Assembly: GCF_010727605.1 (NCBI RefSeq) | Contig: NZ_AP022568.1 | Span: 4,774,001-4,838,000 of the forward strand | Source of the DNA: Mycobacterium simiae | GTDB lineage: Bacteria > Actinomycetota > Actinomycetes > Mycobacteriales > Mycobacteriaceae | Direction: 5' to 3' | DNA: 64,000 nucleotides | Shown here: positions 35,834 through 45,562 of the stretch, one piece after another | Layout of the letters: the number at the start of each line of letters is the position of its first letter | Position numbering within the stretch: the first letter of the stretch is position 1 | Notes under the pieces: model-generated | The model's database searches: none | What the model saw: the letters and a program-made list of their open reading frames with translations, nothing else | What the model was told of the DNA's origin: nothing | Made by a program: the position numbers and the translations under genes

Positions 35834-37440
35834 GGAATCAGCTTGCCGGGGTTGAGGATTCCCGCCGGATCCAAGGTCGCCTTGACGGCGCGCAATACCT
35901 GCACACCCAAGTCGCCCACCTCGTTGCGCATCCACGGCCGGTGGTCGGCGCCGACGGCGTGGTGGTGGGTGATGGTGCCGCCGGTGGCGACGATCGCGTT
36001 TGACGCCGCCGTCTTCGCGGCCCGCCACTGCTCGATCGGATTGCCGCGCTGGCCTGCGACCACGGTGAAGTACAACGACGCGCCGGTGGGATACACGTGC
36101 GAAATGTGGCACATCACCAGTGCCGGTGTCCCGCTTTCGGCCAGGGCGGTGGTGAGTGCGTCGGTGACGGCCGCCTTGAGCGCGGCGATGTTGGACCAGT
36201 CGGTCGCGGTTTCCAGCGTCTCGCACAGGGCCCCGGCGGCCAGCAGCGAATCGCGCAGATACGGCGCATCGAACCGGCCGCGCTCCCAGGCCTGCGCCGG
36301 CCCTTCGCCCAGCGAGGTGCCGCCGTGGGCCGCCAGCAGTGCGCTGGTTTCGGCGTGTCGGCTCTCGACGTGTTCCTTGGTGCCCTCGAACACGGTGATG
36401 GCCAAACAGCCACCGGTGAGCTGGTTTTCCCCGATGGACTCGGTGGTAGCGAGGTTGACCCCGGTCTCGGCCTCGTCGGACAGGCGAATGACGGTGGGGC
36501 CGGTCGCGTTCTGGGTGACCGCCCGCAGCGCCGCGGCCCCGGTCTCGAAGTCAGGGAACGACCAGGCCTGGTAGCGGACCTCCGCCGGAACGCGGTGCAC
36601 CCGCAGCCGAACCTGGGTGATCACGCCGAAGGTGCCCTCCGAGCCGATCAGCAGCTGGCGCAGATCGGGGCCGGCCGCCGACTCCGGCCCGCGACCCAGC
36701 TCCAGCGTCCCGACCGGGGTGACCACCCGCAGGCCGCGCACCATGTCGTTGAACCGGCCGTAGCCGGCGGAGTCCTGCCCGGAGGACCGGGTCGCGGCGA
36801 ACCCGCCGATCGTGGCGTACTGGAAGCTCTGCGGGAAATGCCCCAGCGAGAAGCCGTGCGCGCCCAGCAGGCGTTCGGCGTCCGGGCCGGTGACCCCGGC
36901 GCCGAGGACCGCCAGGCCCGACACCTCGTCGAGCTCGATGAGCTGGTCGAAGCGGCGCAGGTCGAGTGAGATGACCGCGGTGAAGTCGCCGCGCACGGGG
37001 TCCAGGCCGCCCACCACGCTGGTGCCGCCGCCGAACGGGACCACCGCGATGCGGTGCTGCGAGCAGTAGCGCAGGATCGCGGCCACGGCGTCCTCGTCAC
37101 CGGGCAGCAGGACCGCGTCCGGGGCATCCTGCACCCCGGTGTCCTTGCGGCGCAGCAGATCGAGCGTGGATTTACCGCCGGCGTGCAACAGCCGGTCGCG
37201 GTCATCGGTGCGGCAGTACTCGGCGCCGACGATCTCGGCCAGCGCGTCCTGCTCCGCCGCCGACAGGGCGGATCCGCGCAGCTTTACCTGGTCGGCGGCG
37301 AGTTCGGCGGAATGTGAATCCTCAAGCCCCACAGCCTGTCTCAGCAACGACCGAATGCCGTCGGACAGTGGTTTGGCGCTGGCGGGATCCCCCCACGCAT
37401 TCCATTTCATCGGGGGAAGAAGTGCCTCAGGTCGCGTCAT
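35830..37440 (-). CDS. Alkyl-dihydroxyacetonephosphate-synthase-like flavoprotein (Rv2251-type)
   Basis: 536 residues. PCMH FAD domain with VVPFGGGTSVVGGLDPV, ATRSSGQDSAGYGRFNDMVR and LLIGSEGTFGVITQVRLRVH. The C-terminal part has THHHAVGADHRPWMRNEVG, matching the HHH active-site loop of alkylglycerone-phosphate synthase better than glycolate oxidases. Known relatives swap an acyl for an alkyl chain on DHAP to start ether lipids. Here the reaction is inferred; neighbours (lipid kinase, glpD) fit glycerolipid chemistry. Divergent from the TetR gene across 17 bp. Confidence 0.82.
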   Translation of the reverse strand: MTRPEALLPPMKWNAWGDPASAKPLSDGIRSLLRQAVGLEDSHSAELAADQVKLRGSALSAAEQDALAEIVGAEYCRTDDRDRLLHAGGKSTLDLLRRKDTGVQDAPDAVLLPGDEDAVAAILRYCSQHRIAVVPFGGGTSVVGGLDPVRGDFTAVISLDLRRFDQLIELDEVSGLAVLGAGVTGPDAERLLGAHGFSLGHFPQSFQYATIGGFAATRSSGQDSAGYGRFNDMVRGLRVVTPVGTLELGRGPESAAGPDLRQLLIGSEGTFGVITQVRLRVHRVPAEVRYQAWSFPDFETGAAALRAVTQNATGPTVIRLSDEAETGVNLATTESIGENQLTGGCLAITVFEGTKEHVESRHAETSALLAAHGGTSLGEGPAQAWERGRFDAPYLRDSLLAAGALCETLETATDWSNIAALKAAVTDALTTALAESGTPALVMCHISHVYPTGASLYFTVVAGQRGNPIEQWRAAKTAASNAIVATGGTITHHHAVGADHRPWMRNEVGDLGVQVLRAVKATLDPAGILNPGKLIP

Positions 37441-37448
37441 GCGTTACA

Positions 37449-37477
37449 GTATTACACATGTTGTCAATCAGTAATAC
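37449..37477. promoter_or_regulatory. TetR-type operator candidate over the divergent start region
   Basis: GTATTAC (37449-37455) and GTAATAC (37471-37477) are exact inverted arms 15 bp apart. The left arm fills the 17-bp spacer between the divergent starts at 37440 and 37458, and the dyad runs over the TetR start codon. Ideal for autoregulation plus control of the flavoprotein/kinase operon. The tiny spacer implies leaderless or near-leaderless transcripts. Confidence 0.6.
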
Positions 37478-38030
37478 CGGGTTGGATGTGGGCGACCGGA
37501 TCTTGGCCGCGGCAGCCAGCTGCGTAGTCGATTTCGGGGTGGACCGGGTGACCCTGGCCGAGATCGCCCGCCGCGCGGGCGTGAGCCGGCCGACGGTCTA
37601 CCGACGCTGGGCGGATACCCCCTCGATCGTGGCGGCGCTGCTGACCCAGCGCATCACCGACGTGATGCAGGACGCTCCGCTGCGCGGCGAGGACCGTGAA
37701 TCGCTTGTGCAGCAGGTGGTTTCGGTGGCCAATCTGCTGCGCCACGACGAATTGATCATGTCGGTCATGCATTCGCATCTGGCATCGACCTACATCACCG
37801 AGCGGCTCGGGCAAAGCCAGCAGATGCTGATCGACGCCCTGGCCGACCGGTTGCGGGTGGCGCAACGACACGGCAGCGTGCGGGCCGGTGATCCGCTGCA
37901 GATGGCCACCATGGTTCTGCTAATCGCACAGTCGACGATTCAGTCCGAGCGGATCGTGCGCCCGATCCTCGACGCCGGCGCGCTGGCTACCGAACTCACC
38001 CACGCCCTGAACGGATACCTGGCCCCATGA
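37458..38030 (+). CDS. TetR-family transcriptional regulator (Rv2250c-type)
   Basis: 190 residues from the ATG at 37458, inside a dyad. DNA-binding helix-turn-helix: VTLAEIARRAGVSRPTVYRR, preceded by ILAAAASCVVDFGVDR. The C-terminal ligand domain has no recognisable specificity. Its stop overlaps the glpD start (ATGA), so it is made with glpD and probably represses both this operon and the divergent flavoprotein operon. Confidence 0.88.
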   Translation: MLSISNTGLDVGDRILAAAASCVVDFGVDRVTLAEIARRAGVSRPTVYRRWADTPSIVAALLTQRITDVMQDAPLRGEDRESLVQQVVSVANLLRHDELIMSVMHSHLASTYITERLGQSQQMLIDALADRLRVAQRHGSVRAGDPLQMATMVLLIAQSTIQSERIVRPILDAGALATELTHALNGYLAP

Positions 38031-39583
38031 GCGCCGCACTCAACGCCGCCCGCCGCACCGCTGACCTAACCGCGCTCGCCGACGGCACGCCGCTGGACGT
38101 CATCGTGATCGGCGGCGGCATCACCGGCGTCGGCATCGCGCTGGACGCCGCGTCACGCGGCCTGCGGGTGGCGCTGGTGGAAAAGCACGATCTGGCGTTC
38201 GGCACCAGCCGCTGGAGCTCCAAACTGGTGCACGGCGGCCTGCGCTACCTGGCCACCGGCAATGTCGGCATCGCCCGGCGCAGCGCCGTCGAGCGGGGCA
38301 TCCTGATGACTCGCAACGCCCCCCACCTAGTGCACGCGATGCCGCAACTGGTTCCGCTGCTGCCGTCGCTGAGTCAGTCCAAGCGGGCGCTGGTGCGCAC
38401 GGGATTCCTCGCCGGTGATGCGCTGCGGATGCTGGCGGGCACCCCGTCGTCGACGCTGCCGCGTTCGCGGCGGGTGCCGCCCGCGCGGGTAGTGCACATG
38501 GCGCCCACGGTGCGCCGCGAGGGTCTCGACGGGGGTCTACTCGCCTACGACGGGCAACTGATCGACGACGCCCGCTTGGTCACCGCGGTCGCGCGCACCG
38601 CCGCCCAGCACGGCGCCCGGATCCTCACCTATGTCGCGGCATCCGAGGCCACCGGCACCTCGGTGCGGCTGACCGACCGGCGCACCGGGCAGTCCTTCGA
38701 CGTGGCCGCCCGCGTGGTGATCAATGCCGCCGGGGTGTGGGCGGGGGAGATCGACGGCGCGCTGCGGTTGCGGCCCAGCCGCGGGACCCACCTGGTCTTC
38801 GACGCCACCGTATTCGGCAATCCGACTGCGGCACTGACGATTCCGATCCCCGGCGAACTCAATCGGTTCGTCTTCGCGATGCCCGAGCAGTTGGGTCGCG
38901 TGTACCTGGGGCTCACCGACGAAGCGGCCCCCGGCCCGATTCCCGACGTGGCGCAACCGTCCGAGGAGGAAACCGCCTTCTTGCTCGACACGGTGAACAC
39001 CGCACTGGGCAGCAGCGTCACGGTTGCCGATGTGATCGGGGCCTACGCCGGGTTGCGGCCGCTGATCGACACCGGTGCAGGCCGCACCGCCGACGTCTCG
39101 CGCGAGCACGCCGTCGTCGCATCGGAGACCGGTGTGATCAGCGTGATCGGCGGCAAACTGACCGAATACCGCTACATGGCCCAGGACGTCATGGACCGTG
39201 CCGTGAGGCTGCGGAGGCTGGAGGCCGGCCCCTGCCGCACCCGTAACCTGCCGCTGATCGGGGCTGGGGCCAACCCGGGGTGTGGCCTGGGCCCGGCGGC
39301 CGGTGCTGGGGCCGGTGTGGCGGCCGGGCTGCCCGCGTCACTGGTGGCCCGCTATGGCGCCGAGGCGCCGCACGTTTTTGCTGCCGCGCGCTGCGAACGG
39401 CCCACCGAGCCGGTGGCTGACGGTATCGACGTGACCCGGGCGGAGTTCGAATACGCCATCACCCACGAGGCCGCGCTCGACGTGGACGACATCTTGGATC
39501 GGCGCACCCGGATTGGCCTGGTGGCGCGCGACCGCGAGCGGGTGGTCGGCGTCGCCGAGGAATTCCTGGCCGGCGTCGGCTGA
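38027..39583 (+). CDS. glpD: FAD-dependent glycerol-3-phosphate dehydrogenase
   Basis: 518 residues, matching Rv2249c (glpD1) in length. FAD loop VIVIGGGITGVGIALDAASR at the N-terminus, then LAFGTSRWSSKLVHGGLRYL, the GlpD signature region, and a C-terminal domain (CERPTEPVADGIDVTRAEFE). It oxidises sn-glycerol-3-phosphate to DHAP and passes electrons to menaquinone at the membrane. DHAP is also the substrate class of the alkyl-DHAP-synthase-like neighbour, which links the two divergent operons. Confidence 0.9.
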   Translation: MSAALNAARRTADLTALADGTPLDVIVIGGGITGVGIALDAASRGLRVALVEKHDLAFGTSRWSSKLVHGGLRYLATGNVGIARRSAVERGILMTRNAPHLVHAMPQLVPLLPSLSQSKRALVRTGFLAGDALRMLAGTPSSTLPRSRRVPPARVVHMAPTVRREGLDGGLLAYDGQLIDDARLVTAVARTAAQHGARILTYVAASEATGTSVRLTDRRTGQSFDVAARVVINAAGVWAGEIDGALRLRPSRGTHLVFDATVFGNPTAALTIPIPGELNRFVFAMPEQLGRVYLGLTDEAAPGPIPDVAQPSEEETAFLLDTVNTALGSSVTVADVIGAYAGLRPLIDTGAGRTADVSREHAVVASETGVISVIGGKLTEYRYMAQDVMDRAVRLRRLEAGPCRTRNLPLIGAGANPGCGLGPAAGAGAGVAAGLPASLVARYGAEAPHVFAAARCERPTEPVADGIDVTRAEFEYAITHEAALDVDDILDRRTRIGLVARDRERVVGVAEEFLAGVG

Positions 39584-39630
39584 CCGGCCGCGTGGGTTCG
39601 ACCCGGGCAACTTCGGGTAACAGTGTTTCG

Positions 39631-41022
39631 ATGGACACCGATGGCGCCCAGCGCACTTGGACGCGCGACGAGATCACGGTCACCGATCCCACCACGATGA
39701 CCCAGGCCATTACCGGCACCGCGATCGGCAACGTGATGGAGTGGTATGACTTCGGCGTCTACGGCTACATCGCCACCACCATCGCGCAGGTGTTCTACCC
39801 CGGTAACAGCGTGAGCGTCGTACACCTGCTCGCCACCTTCGGCACGTTAGCGGCGGCGTTCGTGGTGCGCCCGGTGGGCGGCATGATCTTTGGCCCGCTC
39901 GGTGACCGGATCGGCCGAAAGCGGGTGCTGGTGCTCACGATCCTGATGATGACCACCGGGACGACGATGAGCGGTCTGCTGCCCGGCTACGCCACGATCG
40001 GCATCTGGGCGCCCATCCTGCTCATCGTGGCCCGGGTGTTCCAGGGGTTGTCGACGGGTGGTGAATTCGTCGGCGCGATGACCTATTTGGTGGAGCAGTC
40101 GCCCGATCGCAAACGCGGCATGCTGGTTGGATTCCTGCCATTAGGCAACCTGATCGGGTTTGTGGTGGCCGGATTTCTGGTGACCGGGTTGCAGGCGTGG
40201 CTGCCGCGCGACGATTGGCTGGCCTGGGGCTGGCGGGTTCCGTTGCTGTTGGCGGCACCCTTGGGCCTGATCGCGCTGTACATGCGGCTGCGGCTGGAGG
40301 AATCACCGGCCTTCGCCCACTTGAGTGAGAGCACCGAACCCGAAGAGGGCGGCCAGTTTCGGCGCACGGTGGTGGAGCAGTGGCGCCCGATGCTGATCTG
40401 CGCCGCCCTGGTGCTGACCTCCCAGGTGGCCGACTTCATGGTTACCGGCTATCTGCCCACCTACCTGAAAACCGTGGTGCACCTGAGGGAAACAGTGGCG
40501 CTGGTGTTGATCGTGGTAACCCTGGCCATCCTGATGGCCACGATCGTATTGGTGGCCAAGCTGTCCGACCGCATCGGCGTCAAACCGATCATGCGGACCG
40601 GTTGCGTGCTGCTCATCGTGGCGTCGGTGCCCGCGTTTTTGCTGATGCGACTCGGCGGTGCCTATCCGGTGGTCTTTCTGGGTGTGCTGCTGATTGGGTT
40701 GATGGAACTTTGCTTCGACAGCACGACGCCGTCGGCGTTACCGGCGCTGTTCCCAACCCGCGTGCGGTACGGAGCGCTGGCCATCTCCTACAACCTGTCG
40801 ATCTCCACCGTCGGTGGCGTCACGCCGCTGATCGCCCAGGCGCTGGTATCGGGTACCGGTAGCGCCATGGCGCCGGCCTACCTGCTGATGTGCGCGGGCG
40901 CGATCGGCGTCGTCACGCTGCTGTTCATGCCCGAGGTCGCCGGCAAGCCGTTGCCCGGGTCCGGGCCCGCCGTCGAAACCGCAGCGGAGGCAGAGCAATT
41001 GGCCGGCCGTGCGGGAGCGTAA
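39631..41022 (+). CDS. MFS transporter of the metabolite:proton symporter (MHS/ProP-like) group
   Basis: 463 residues from the ATG at 39631; a GTG at 39592 is an alternative. Twelve hydrophobic helices. The family marks are GTAIGNVMEWYDFGVYGYIA at the start, FGPLGDRIGRKRVLVLTILM in loop 2-3, RVFQGLSTGGEFVGAMTYLV, and AKLSDRIGVKPIM in loop 8-9. Such carriers import osmolytes, dicarboxylates or related anions with H+. Placed downstream of glpD on the same strand (47 bp), it may import a substrate for this module; identity unknown. Confidence 0.85.
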   Translation: MDTDGAQRTWTRDEITVTDPTTMTQAITGTAIGNVMEWYDFGVYGYIATTIAQVFYPGNSVSVVHLLATFGTLAAAFVVRPVGGMIFGPLGDRIGRKRVLVLTILMMTTGTTMSGLLPGYATIGIWAPILLIVARVFQGLSTGGEFVGAMTYLVEQSPDRKRGMLVGFLPLGNLIGFVVAGFLVTGLQAWLPRDDWLAWGWRVPLLLAAPLGLIALYMRLRLEESPAFAHLSESTEPEEGGQFRRTVVEQWRPMLICAALVLTSQVADFMVTGYLPTYLKTVVHLRETVALVLIVVTLAILMATIVLVAKLSDRIGVKPIMRTGCVLLIVASVPAFLLMRLGGAYPVVFLGVLLIGLMELCFDSTTPSALPALFPTRVRYGALAISYNLSISTVGGVTPLIAQALVSGTGSAMAPAYLLMCAGAIGVVTLLFMPEVAGKPLPGSGPAVETAAEAEQLAGRAGA

Positions 41023-41084
41023 CGCAGGGACGAGTTTCGGCGGAAACTGCGCCCTGGCCCTACCCTCGCGGCGCGACAGAGGAT

Positions 41085-42506
41085 TTACAGCGGGATGTTC
41101 TTGTGGCGGCCGCGACGCGCCGGCGCCTCAGCCAACGCCTGGGTGAGCTTGCTGCGGGTGTGCGCCGGGTCGATCTTCTCGTCCACCACGCCGATCTCGA
41201 TGGCGCTGTCCACACCACCCGCGATGCGCTCGTGCTCGGCGGCCAACTCGTTGTGCAGCGCCTCACGCTCGTCTTCGGGCGCGGCGGCCAGCTTGCGCTT
41301 GTGCAGAATGCCGACCGCGGCCTTGGCGCCCATGACCGCCACCTCGGCGTCCGGCCACGCGAACACCTTGGTGGCGTTCAGCGAGCGAGAGTTCATCGCG
41401 ATGTAGGCCCCGCCGTAGGTCTTTCGGGTGACCAGCGTGACCCGCGGCACGGTCGCCTCGCCGAACGCGTGCAGCAGTTTGGCGCCCCGGCGCACCACGC
41501 CGCCCCACTCCTGGTCAACACCCGGAAGGTAGCCGGGCACGTCGACCACCACCACCAACGGAATCCCGAACGCGTCGCACAGCCGCACGAAACGTGCAGC
41601 CTTCTCGGCGCTTTCGGAGTTCAGGCAGCCGCCCAACCGCAGCGGGTTGTTGGCGAGCACACCGACGGTGCGGCCCGACAGCCGGCCCAGTCCGACCACC
41701 ATCGACGGCGCCCAGTTCGCCTGGAACTCGTCGAACGGGGTGTCGTCGTCGAGGATTGCGGTGACGATCGGGTGCACGTCGTAGGCGCGCCGCGCCGACT
41801 CGGGCAGCAGGGCGTGAATGTCGGTGTCCCCGGCTTCGGCCTTGTTGCGGTCGAAATGCCCCTGTTGGCAGAACAATCCGACCAATCGGCGGCCACGCTC
41901 GTAGGCGTCCAGCTCGTCTTCGGCGACGATGTGGCAGACGCCGGACTTCTTGTGGTGCGTTTCCGGTCCGCCCAGCGAGCACATGTCCACGTCCTCGCCG
42001 GTGACGCTGCGGACCACGTCCGGCCCGGTGACGAACACCCGGCTTTCCGGCGCCATCACGATCACGTCCGTCAGCGCCGGCCCGTAAGCGGCGCCGCCGG
42101 CGGCGAATCCGACGACCACCGAGATCTGCGGGATGTACCCGGAAGCCCGGATCATGGCCTCGAACACCAAGCCCACCGCGTGCAGGGCCTTGACGCCTTC
42201 GGCCAACCGGGCCCCGCCGGAGTGCCAGATGCCCACGATCGGGCTCTGCTCCTCGATCGCCGTGTCGTAGGCGTTGACGATGTGAGAGCACCCCTCGATG
42301 CCCATCGCACCGCCCATCACCGTGCCGTCCGTGCAGAAGGCAATGGTGCGAACGCCATTCACGGTGCCCGATGCGGCCAGCACACCGGAGCGGTCACGCT
42401 CGTGCAACAGCGCGACGCTGCCGTCGTCGAAGAAGGTGCTCAGACGCAGCAGGGGGTCGCGGGGGTCAAGTGACTCGCCAACCGCATCGGGGGCCATGAG
42501 TGTCAT
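41085..42506 (-). CDS. accD6: Acyl-CoA carboxylase carboxyltransferase beta subunit AccD6
   Basis: 473 residues, equal to Rv2247 as I recall. Biotin-dependent carboxyltransferase fold: SGGARLAEGVKALHAVGLVF in the N-half, GGVVRRGAKLLHAFGEATVP and RKTYGGAYIAMNSRSL in the C-half, with oxyanion Gly-rich loops. With an AccA subunit it makes malonyl-CoA for FAS-I and FAS-II. Last gene of the fabD-acpM-kasA-kasB-accD6 operon, 47 bp after kasB. Confidence 0.92.
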   Translation of the reverse strand: MTLMAPDAVGESLDPRDPLLRLSTFFDDGSVALLHERDRSGVLAASGTVNGVRTIAFCTDGTVMGGAMGIEGCSHIVNAYDTAIEEQSPIVGIWHSGGARLAEGVKALHAVGLVFEAMIRASGYIPQISVVVGFAAGGAAYGPALTDVIVMAPESRVFVTGPDVVRSVTGEDVDMCSLGGPETHHKKSGVCHIVAEDELDAYERGRRLVGLFCQQGHFDRNKAEAGDTDIHALLPESARRAYDVHPIVTAILDDDTPFDEFQANWAPSMVVGLGRLSGRTVGVLANNPLRLGGCLNSESAEKAARFVRLCDAFGIPLVVVVDVPGYLPGVDQEWGGVVRRGAKLLHAFGEATVPRVTLVTRKTYGGAYIAMNSRSLNATKVFAWPDAEVAVMGAKAAVGILHKRKLAAAPEDEREALHNELAAEHERIAGGVDSAIEIGVVDEKIDPAHTRSKLTQALAEAPARRGRHKNIPL

Positions 42507-42553
42507 CGCAGGTCTCCTGTTTCCGGTGAGCTCGGGCTCAGTACCGCTGGGTG

Positions 42554-43831
42554 TTAGTACCGTCCAAAGGTGATCGCAACGTTGTGACCGCCGAATCCGA
42601 ACGAGTTGTTGATCGCGAACCGGTAGTTGCCCGGCCGCGGCTTACCCGCCACCACGTCCAAATCGATTTCTGGATCGAGGTTTTCCAGGTTCAGTGTCGG
42701 CGGGATTACCTGCTCGCGCAATGCCAGAACCGTCAAGATCGATTCCAACGCACCGACCGCACCCACCGAGTGGCCAAGCGCGGACTTCGGCGCATACACC
42801 GCGGGGTGGTTGCTGCCCAACGCCTTGTTGATCGCCTTACTTTCGGCTAGGTCGCCGACCTGGGTGCCAGTGGCGTGAGCGTTGATGTGGTCGATCTCGG
42901 CGGGGGTGATGCCCGCGAGCTGGATCGCCCGCGTCATGGCGTGCGCGGCCCGCTCCCCATTCGGATCCGGTGCCACCATGTGGAATCCGTCCGAGGTGAC
43001 ACTGGCCCCCATGATCCGCGCCAGGATGTTGGCGCCGCGCGCCTTGGCGTGCTCTTCGGTCTCGATGACCATCAGCGCGCCGGCCTCACCGAACACGAAA
43101 CCGTCGCGGTCCCTGTCGAACGGGCGACACGCACCGGCCGGGTCGTCGTTGTTGGTGGACATCACGATGCGCATCGCGGCGAACGCCGCGATCGGCACCG
43201 CCTCGATCTGAGTCTCGACGCCACCGCAGATGGCGATGTCCGCCTCACCGAGCACGATCTGCTGCCAGGCCCGGGCGATGCCCTCGTTACCCGACGCGCA
43301 GGCCGAAACCGGTGTCATGACACCAGCTTTGGCTTGCCGTTCCAGCCCTACCGCCGCAGCCGCACCGTTGGGCATGTACTTCTGCACGCCCAACGGGGAG
43401 ACCGCCTTCATGCCACGTTCGCGCATGTCGTCGTAGCTGAACACCATCTCCTCGGACGAGCCCAGGCCGGTACCGATCGACACCGCCAACCGGTTGGTGT
43501 CGACCTCGGGCGAACCGGCGTTCTCCCATACCCGGCGGCCCAAGACGGTGGACATCCTCTGCAGATAACCGGTGCGACGCAGCTCGACGCGCGTGAGCTG
43601 ACTGTCGAAGTCCTCTACGAGGTGCCCACCGATGCGCACCGGCAGGTCGAATTGCTCGACGAACGGGTCGGTGAGGGTACGGATTCCACTCTGGCCGTCT
43701 AGCAACAGCTTCCAGGTTTCTTCCGCGTCGGGTGCTAGGGCAGTCGTCGCAGCGATGCCGGTGACGACCACGTTGGGGAATGCTTTCCCCGTAACCAGCT
43801 CTGTCATGGGTGTAGCGAACGTTCCTTCCAT
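42554..43831 (-). CDS. kasB: Beta-ketoacyl-ACP synthase KasB
   Basis: 425 residues from the ATG at 43831 ([12 protein letters not shown]), preferred because GGGGAG lies about 10 bp upstream; an internal start at 43807 gives 417. Thiolase-fold condensing enzyme with Cys in [14 protein letters not shown], His in [12 protein letters not shown] and His in [12 protein letters not shown]. KasB extends meromycolate chains to full length. It is a diverged duplicate of the preceding kasA; the pair shares GDGL-type FGEAGAL and [10 protein letters not shown] words. Confidence 0.92.
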   Translation of the reverse strand: MEGTFATPMTELVTGKAFPNVVVTGIAATTALAPDAEETWKLLLDGQSGIRTLTDPFVEQFDLPVRIGGHLVEDFDSQLTRVELRRTGYLQRMSTVLGRRVWENAGSPEVDTNRLAVSIGTGLGSSEEMVFSYDDMRERGMKAVSPLGVQKYMPNGAAAAVGLERQAKAGVMTPVSACASGNEGIARAWQQIVLGEADIAICGGVETQIEAVPIAAFAAMRIVMSTNNDDPAGACRPFDRDRDGFVFGEAGALMVIETEEHAKARGANILARIMGASVTSDGFHMVAPDPNGERAAHAMTRAIQLAGITPAEIDHINAHATGTQVGDLAESKAINKALGSNHPAVYAPKSALGHSVGAVGALESILTVLALREQVIPPTLNLENLDPEIDLDVVAGKPRPGNYRFAINNSFGFGGHNVAITFGRY

Positions 43832-43889
43832 CTTCGTCCGGCTCCCCTCGGGCCATCGGCGGCCCGCGTCGTCGCCGGACGTCGTGCTC

Positions 43890-45140
43890 TCAGTAACGCC
43901 CGAAGGCGAGGGCCACGTTGTGGCCGCCGAACCCGAATGAGTTGTTGATCGCGTAGCGGAAGTCGCCGTAGCGAGGCTCGCTCGCAACGACATCCAGATC
44001 GATCTCGGGATCGGGAGTTTCGTAATTGAGGGTCGGCGGAATGACACCATCCCGCAGTGACAGCACCGTGAGCACCGACTCGAGCGCCCCGACTGCGCCG
44101 ATAGAGTGTCCCAGTGCCGATTTCGGCGCGTACACGGCGGCCCGTTCGCATCCGGCAACCCGGATGGCGTTGGCCTCTGCGGTGTCGCCGATCGGCGTCG
44201 CCGTGCCGTGTGCGTTTACGTGGTCAATGTCCTTGGCGGACAAGCCCGCCAATTCCAGCGAACGGGTCATGGCGCGGCCGGCACGCACGCCGTCCGCCGC
44301 GGGCGCCACCATGTGGAAGGCGTCCGAGGTGATGCCGGCGCCCAGCAGCCGGGCCAGGGGTTTGGCGCCGCGGGCCTTGGCGTGCTCCTCGGTCTCGATG
44401 AGCATCAGGGCCCCCGCCTCGCCGAACACGAAGCCATCGCGGTCCTTGTCGAACGGGCGTGAGGCGCGCTCGGGCTCGTCGTTGCGCGTCGACATGGCCC
44501 GCATCATCGAGAACGCCGCAATGGGCAGCGCTTCGATCGGGCCCTCGACACCACCGCAGACCGCGACCTCCGCATCACCCATGACAATCTGGCGCCAGGC
44601 GTGCGCGATGGCCTCGGATCCCGACGAACAGGCCGACACCGGGGTAATGACCCCGGCCCGAGCCCCAAGTTCGAGACCGACGACGGCGGCGGCGCCGTTG
44701 GGCATGATCATCTGAACGGCGAGCGGCGACACCTTGCGGGGGCCGCCCTCGTTCATCAGGTCATAACTCTCGACGATCCGCTCGGCGCCACCCAGGCCGG
44801 TGCCAACGACAACGCTGAACCGGTCCGGGTCGAGCTCGGGATTGCCTGCCGCCTCCCACAATTGGCCACTGAGATACTTGGCCAGCCGCTGAACGTACGA
44901 CATCCGTCGCAAATCCAGCCGGCCCATGTGGTTATCGATCGGCTCCTTGAGGTGTCCACCGATCTGGACCGGCAGCTCCCATTTGGTGACGAAATCGTCT
45001 TCGAGGACGCGGATGCCGCTCTCGCCGGCCAACAAGCCCTTCCACGTGCTCTCGACGTCCGGCGCGATCGACGTCGTCGCCGCGAGGGCGGTTACCACAA
45101 CATTGGGGTAACCGCCGTTAGCAGTGGAAGGCTTGGTCAC
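43890..45140 (-). CDS. kasA: Beta-ketoacyl-ACP synthase KasA
   Basis: 416 residues, the same as the M. tuberculosis enzyme. GTG start overlapping the acpM stop (GTGA). Active-site Cys in [14 protein letters not shown], His in [12 protein letters not shown] and [12 protein letters not shown]. Essential FAS-II elongation enzyme, initiating meromycolate extension from C16-C20 acyl-ACP; target of thiolactomycin-type inhibitors. Confidence 0.94.
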   Translation of the reverse strand: MTKPSTANGGYPNVVVTALAATTSIAPDVESTWKGLLAGESGIRVLEDDFVTKWELPVQIGGHLKEPIDNHMGRLDLRRMSYVQRLAKYLSGQLWEAAGNPELDPDRFSVVVGTGLGGAERIVESYDLMNEGGPRKVSPLAVQMIMPNGAAAVVGLELGARAGVITPVSACSSGSEAIAHAWRQIVMGDAEVAVCGGVEGPIEALPIAAFSMMRAMSTRNDEPERASRPFDKDRDGFVFGEAGALMLIETEEHAKARGAKPLARLLGAGITSDAFHMVAPAADGVRAGRAMTRSLELAGLSAKDIDHVNAHGTATPIGDTAEANAIRVAGCERAAVYAPKSALGHSIGAVGALESVLTVLSLRDGVIPPTLNYETPDPEIDLDVVASEPRYGDFRYAINNSFGFGGHNVALAFGRY

Positions 45141-45484
45141 TTGCTGTCCGCTTCCAGCCTCGCCTGAACATTGGCCACGGCCTCGGGGTTCTCCGACTCC
45201 AGCTTGGCGCGAAGAGCCTGGGCAGCCTCGGGGTTCTCTTCCTCGAGCTTCTGGATGTAGGAGACCACGTCGCCGACGGTGCGCAGACCGGCCAGGTCCT
45301 CGTCCGGGATCTTCACGCCGTACTTGTCCTCGGTCTGAACGGCGATCTCCACCATCGACAGCGAGTCGATGTCCAAGTCGTCAACGAACGACTTCTCCGG
45401 GGTGACCTCAGAGGGCTCGATACCGGTGACCTCTTCGATGATCTCGGCGATACCGGCGATGATTTCTTCCTGCGAAACGGCCAC
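45137..45484 (-). CDS. acpM: Meromycolate acyl carrier protein AcpM
   Basis: 115 residues from a GTG at 45484 with GAAGGGAAAAAG upstream; an ATG 11 codons earlier is open but gives an unusual N-terminus. The phosphopantetheine Ser is in [13 protein letters not shown]. AcpM has the mycobacterial C-terminal extension beyond the normal ACP fold ([20 protein letters not shown] and onward). It carries the growing meromycolate chain. 78 bp separate it from fabD. Confidence 0.94.
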   Translation of the reverse strand: MAVSQEEIIAGIAEIIEEVTGIEPSEVTPEKSFVDDLDIDSLSMVEIAVQTEDKYGVKIPDEDLAGLRTVGDVVSYIQKLEEENPEAAQALRAKLESENPEAVANVQARLEADSK

Positions 45485-45562
45485 AGCCTTTTTCCCTTCG
45501 TAATGTGTTGTGTGCAAATCGGTTTGATGTGCTCTTATGTGGTTGTACTGGCCGGGCTGACG

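Noticed and set aside
40890..42473. A 527-residue plus-strand frame opposite accD6
   Set aside because: Antisense to a textbook carboxyltransferase gene.
42554..45140. kasA/kasB similarity as an unusual local duplication
   Set aside because: The tandem pair is the normal mycobacterial arrangement.
44960..45500. Longer acpM start at 45517
   Set aside because: The GTG at 45484 has a ribosome site and gives the known 115-residue AcpM; the extra 11 residues are atypical.
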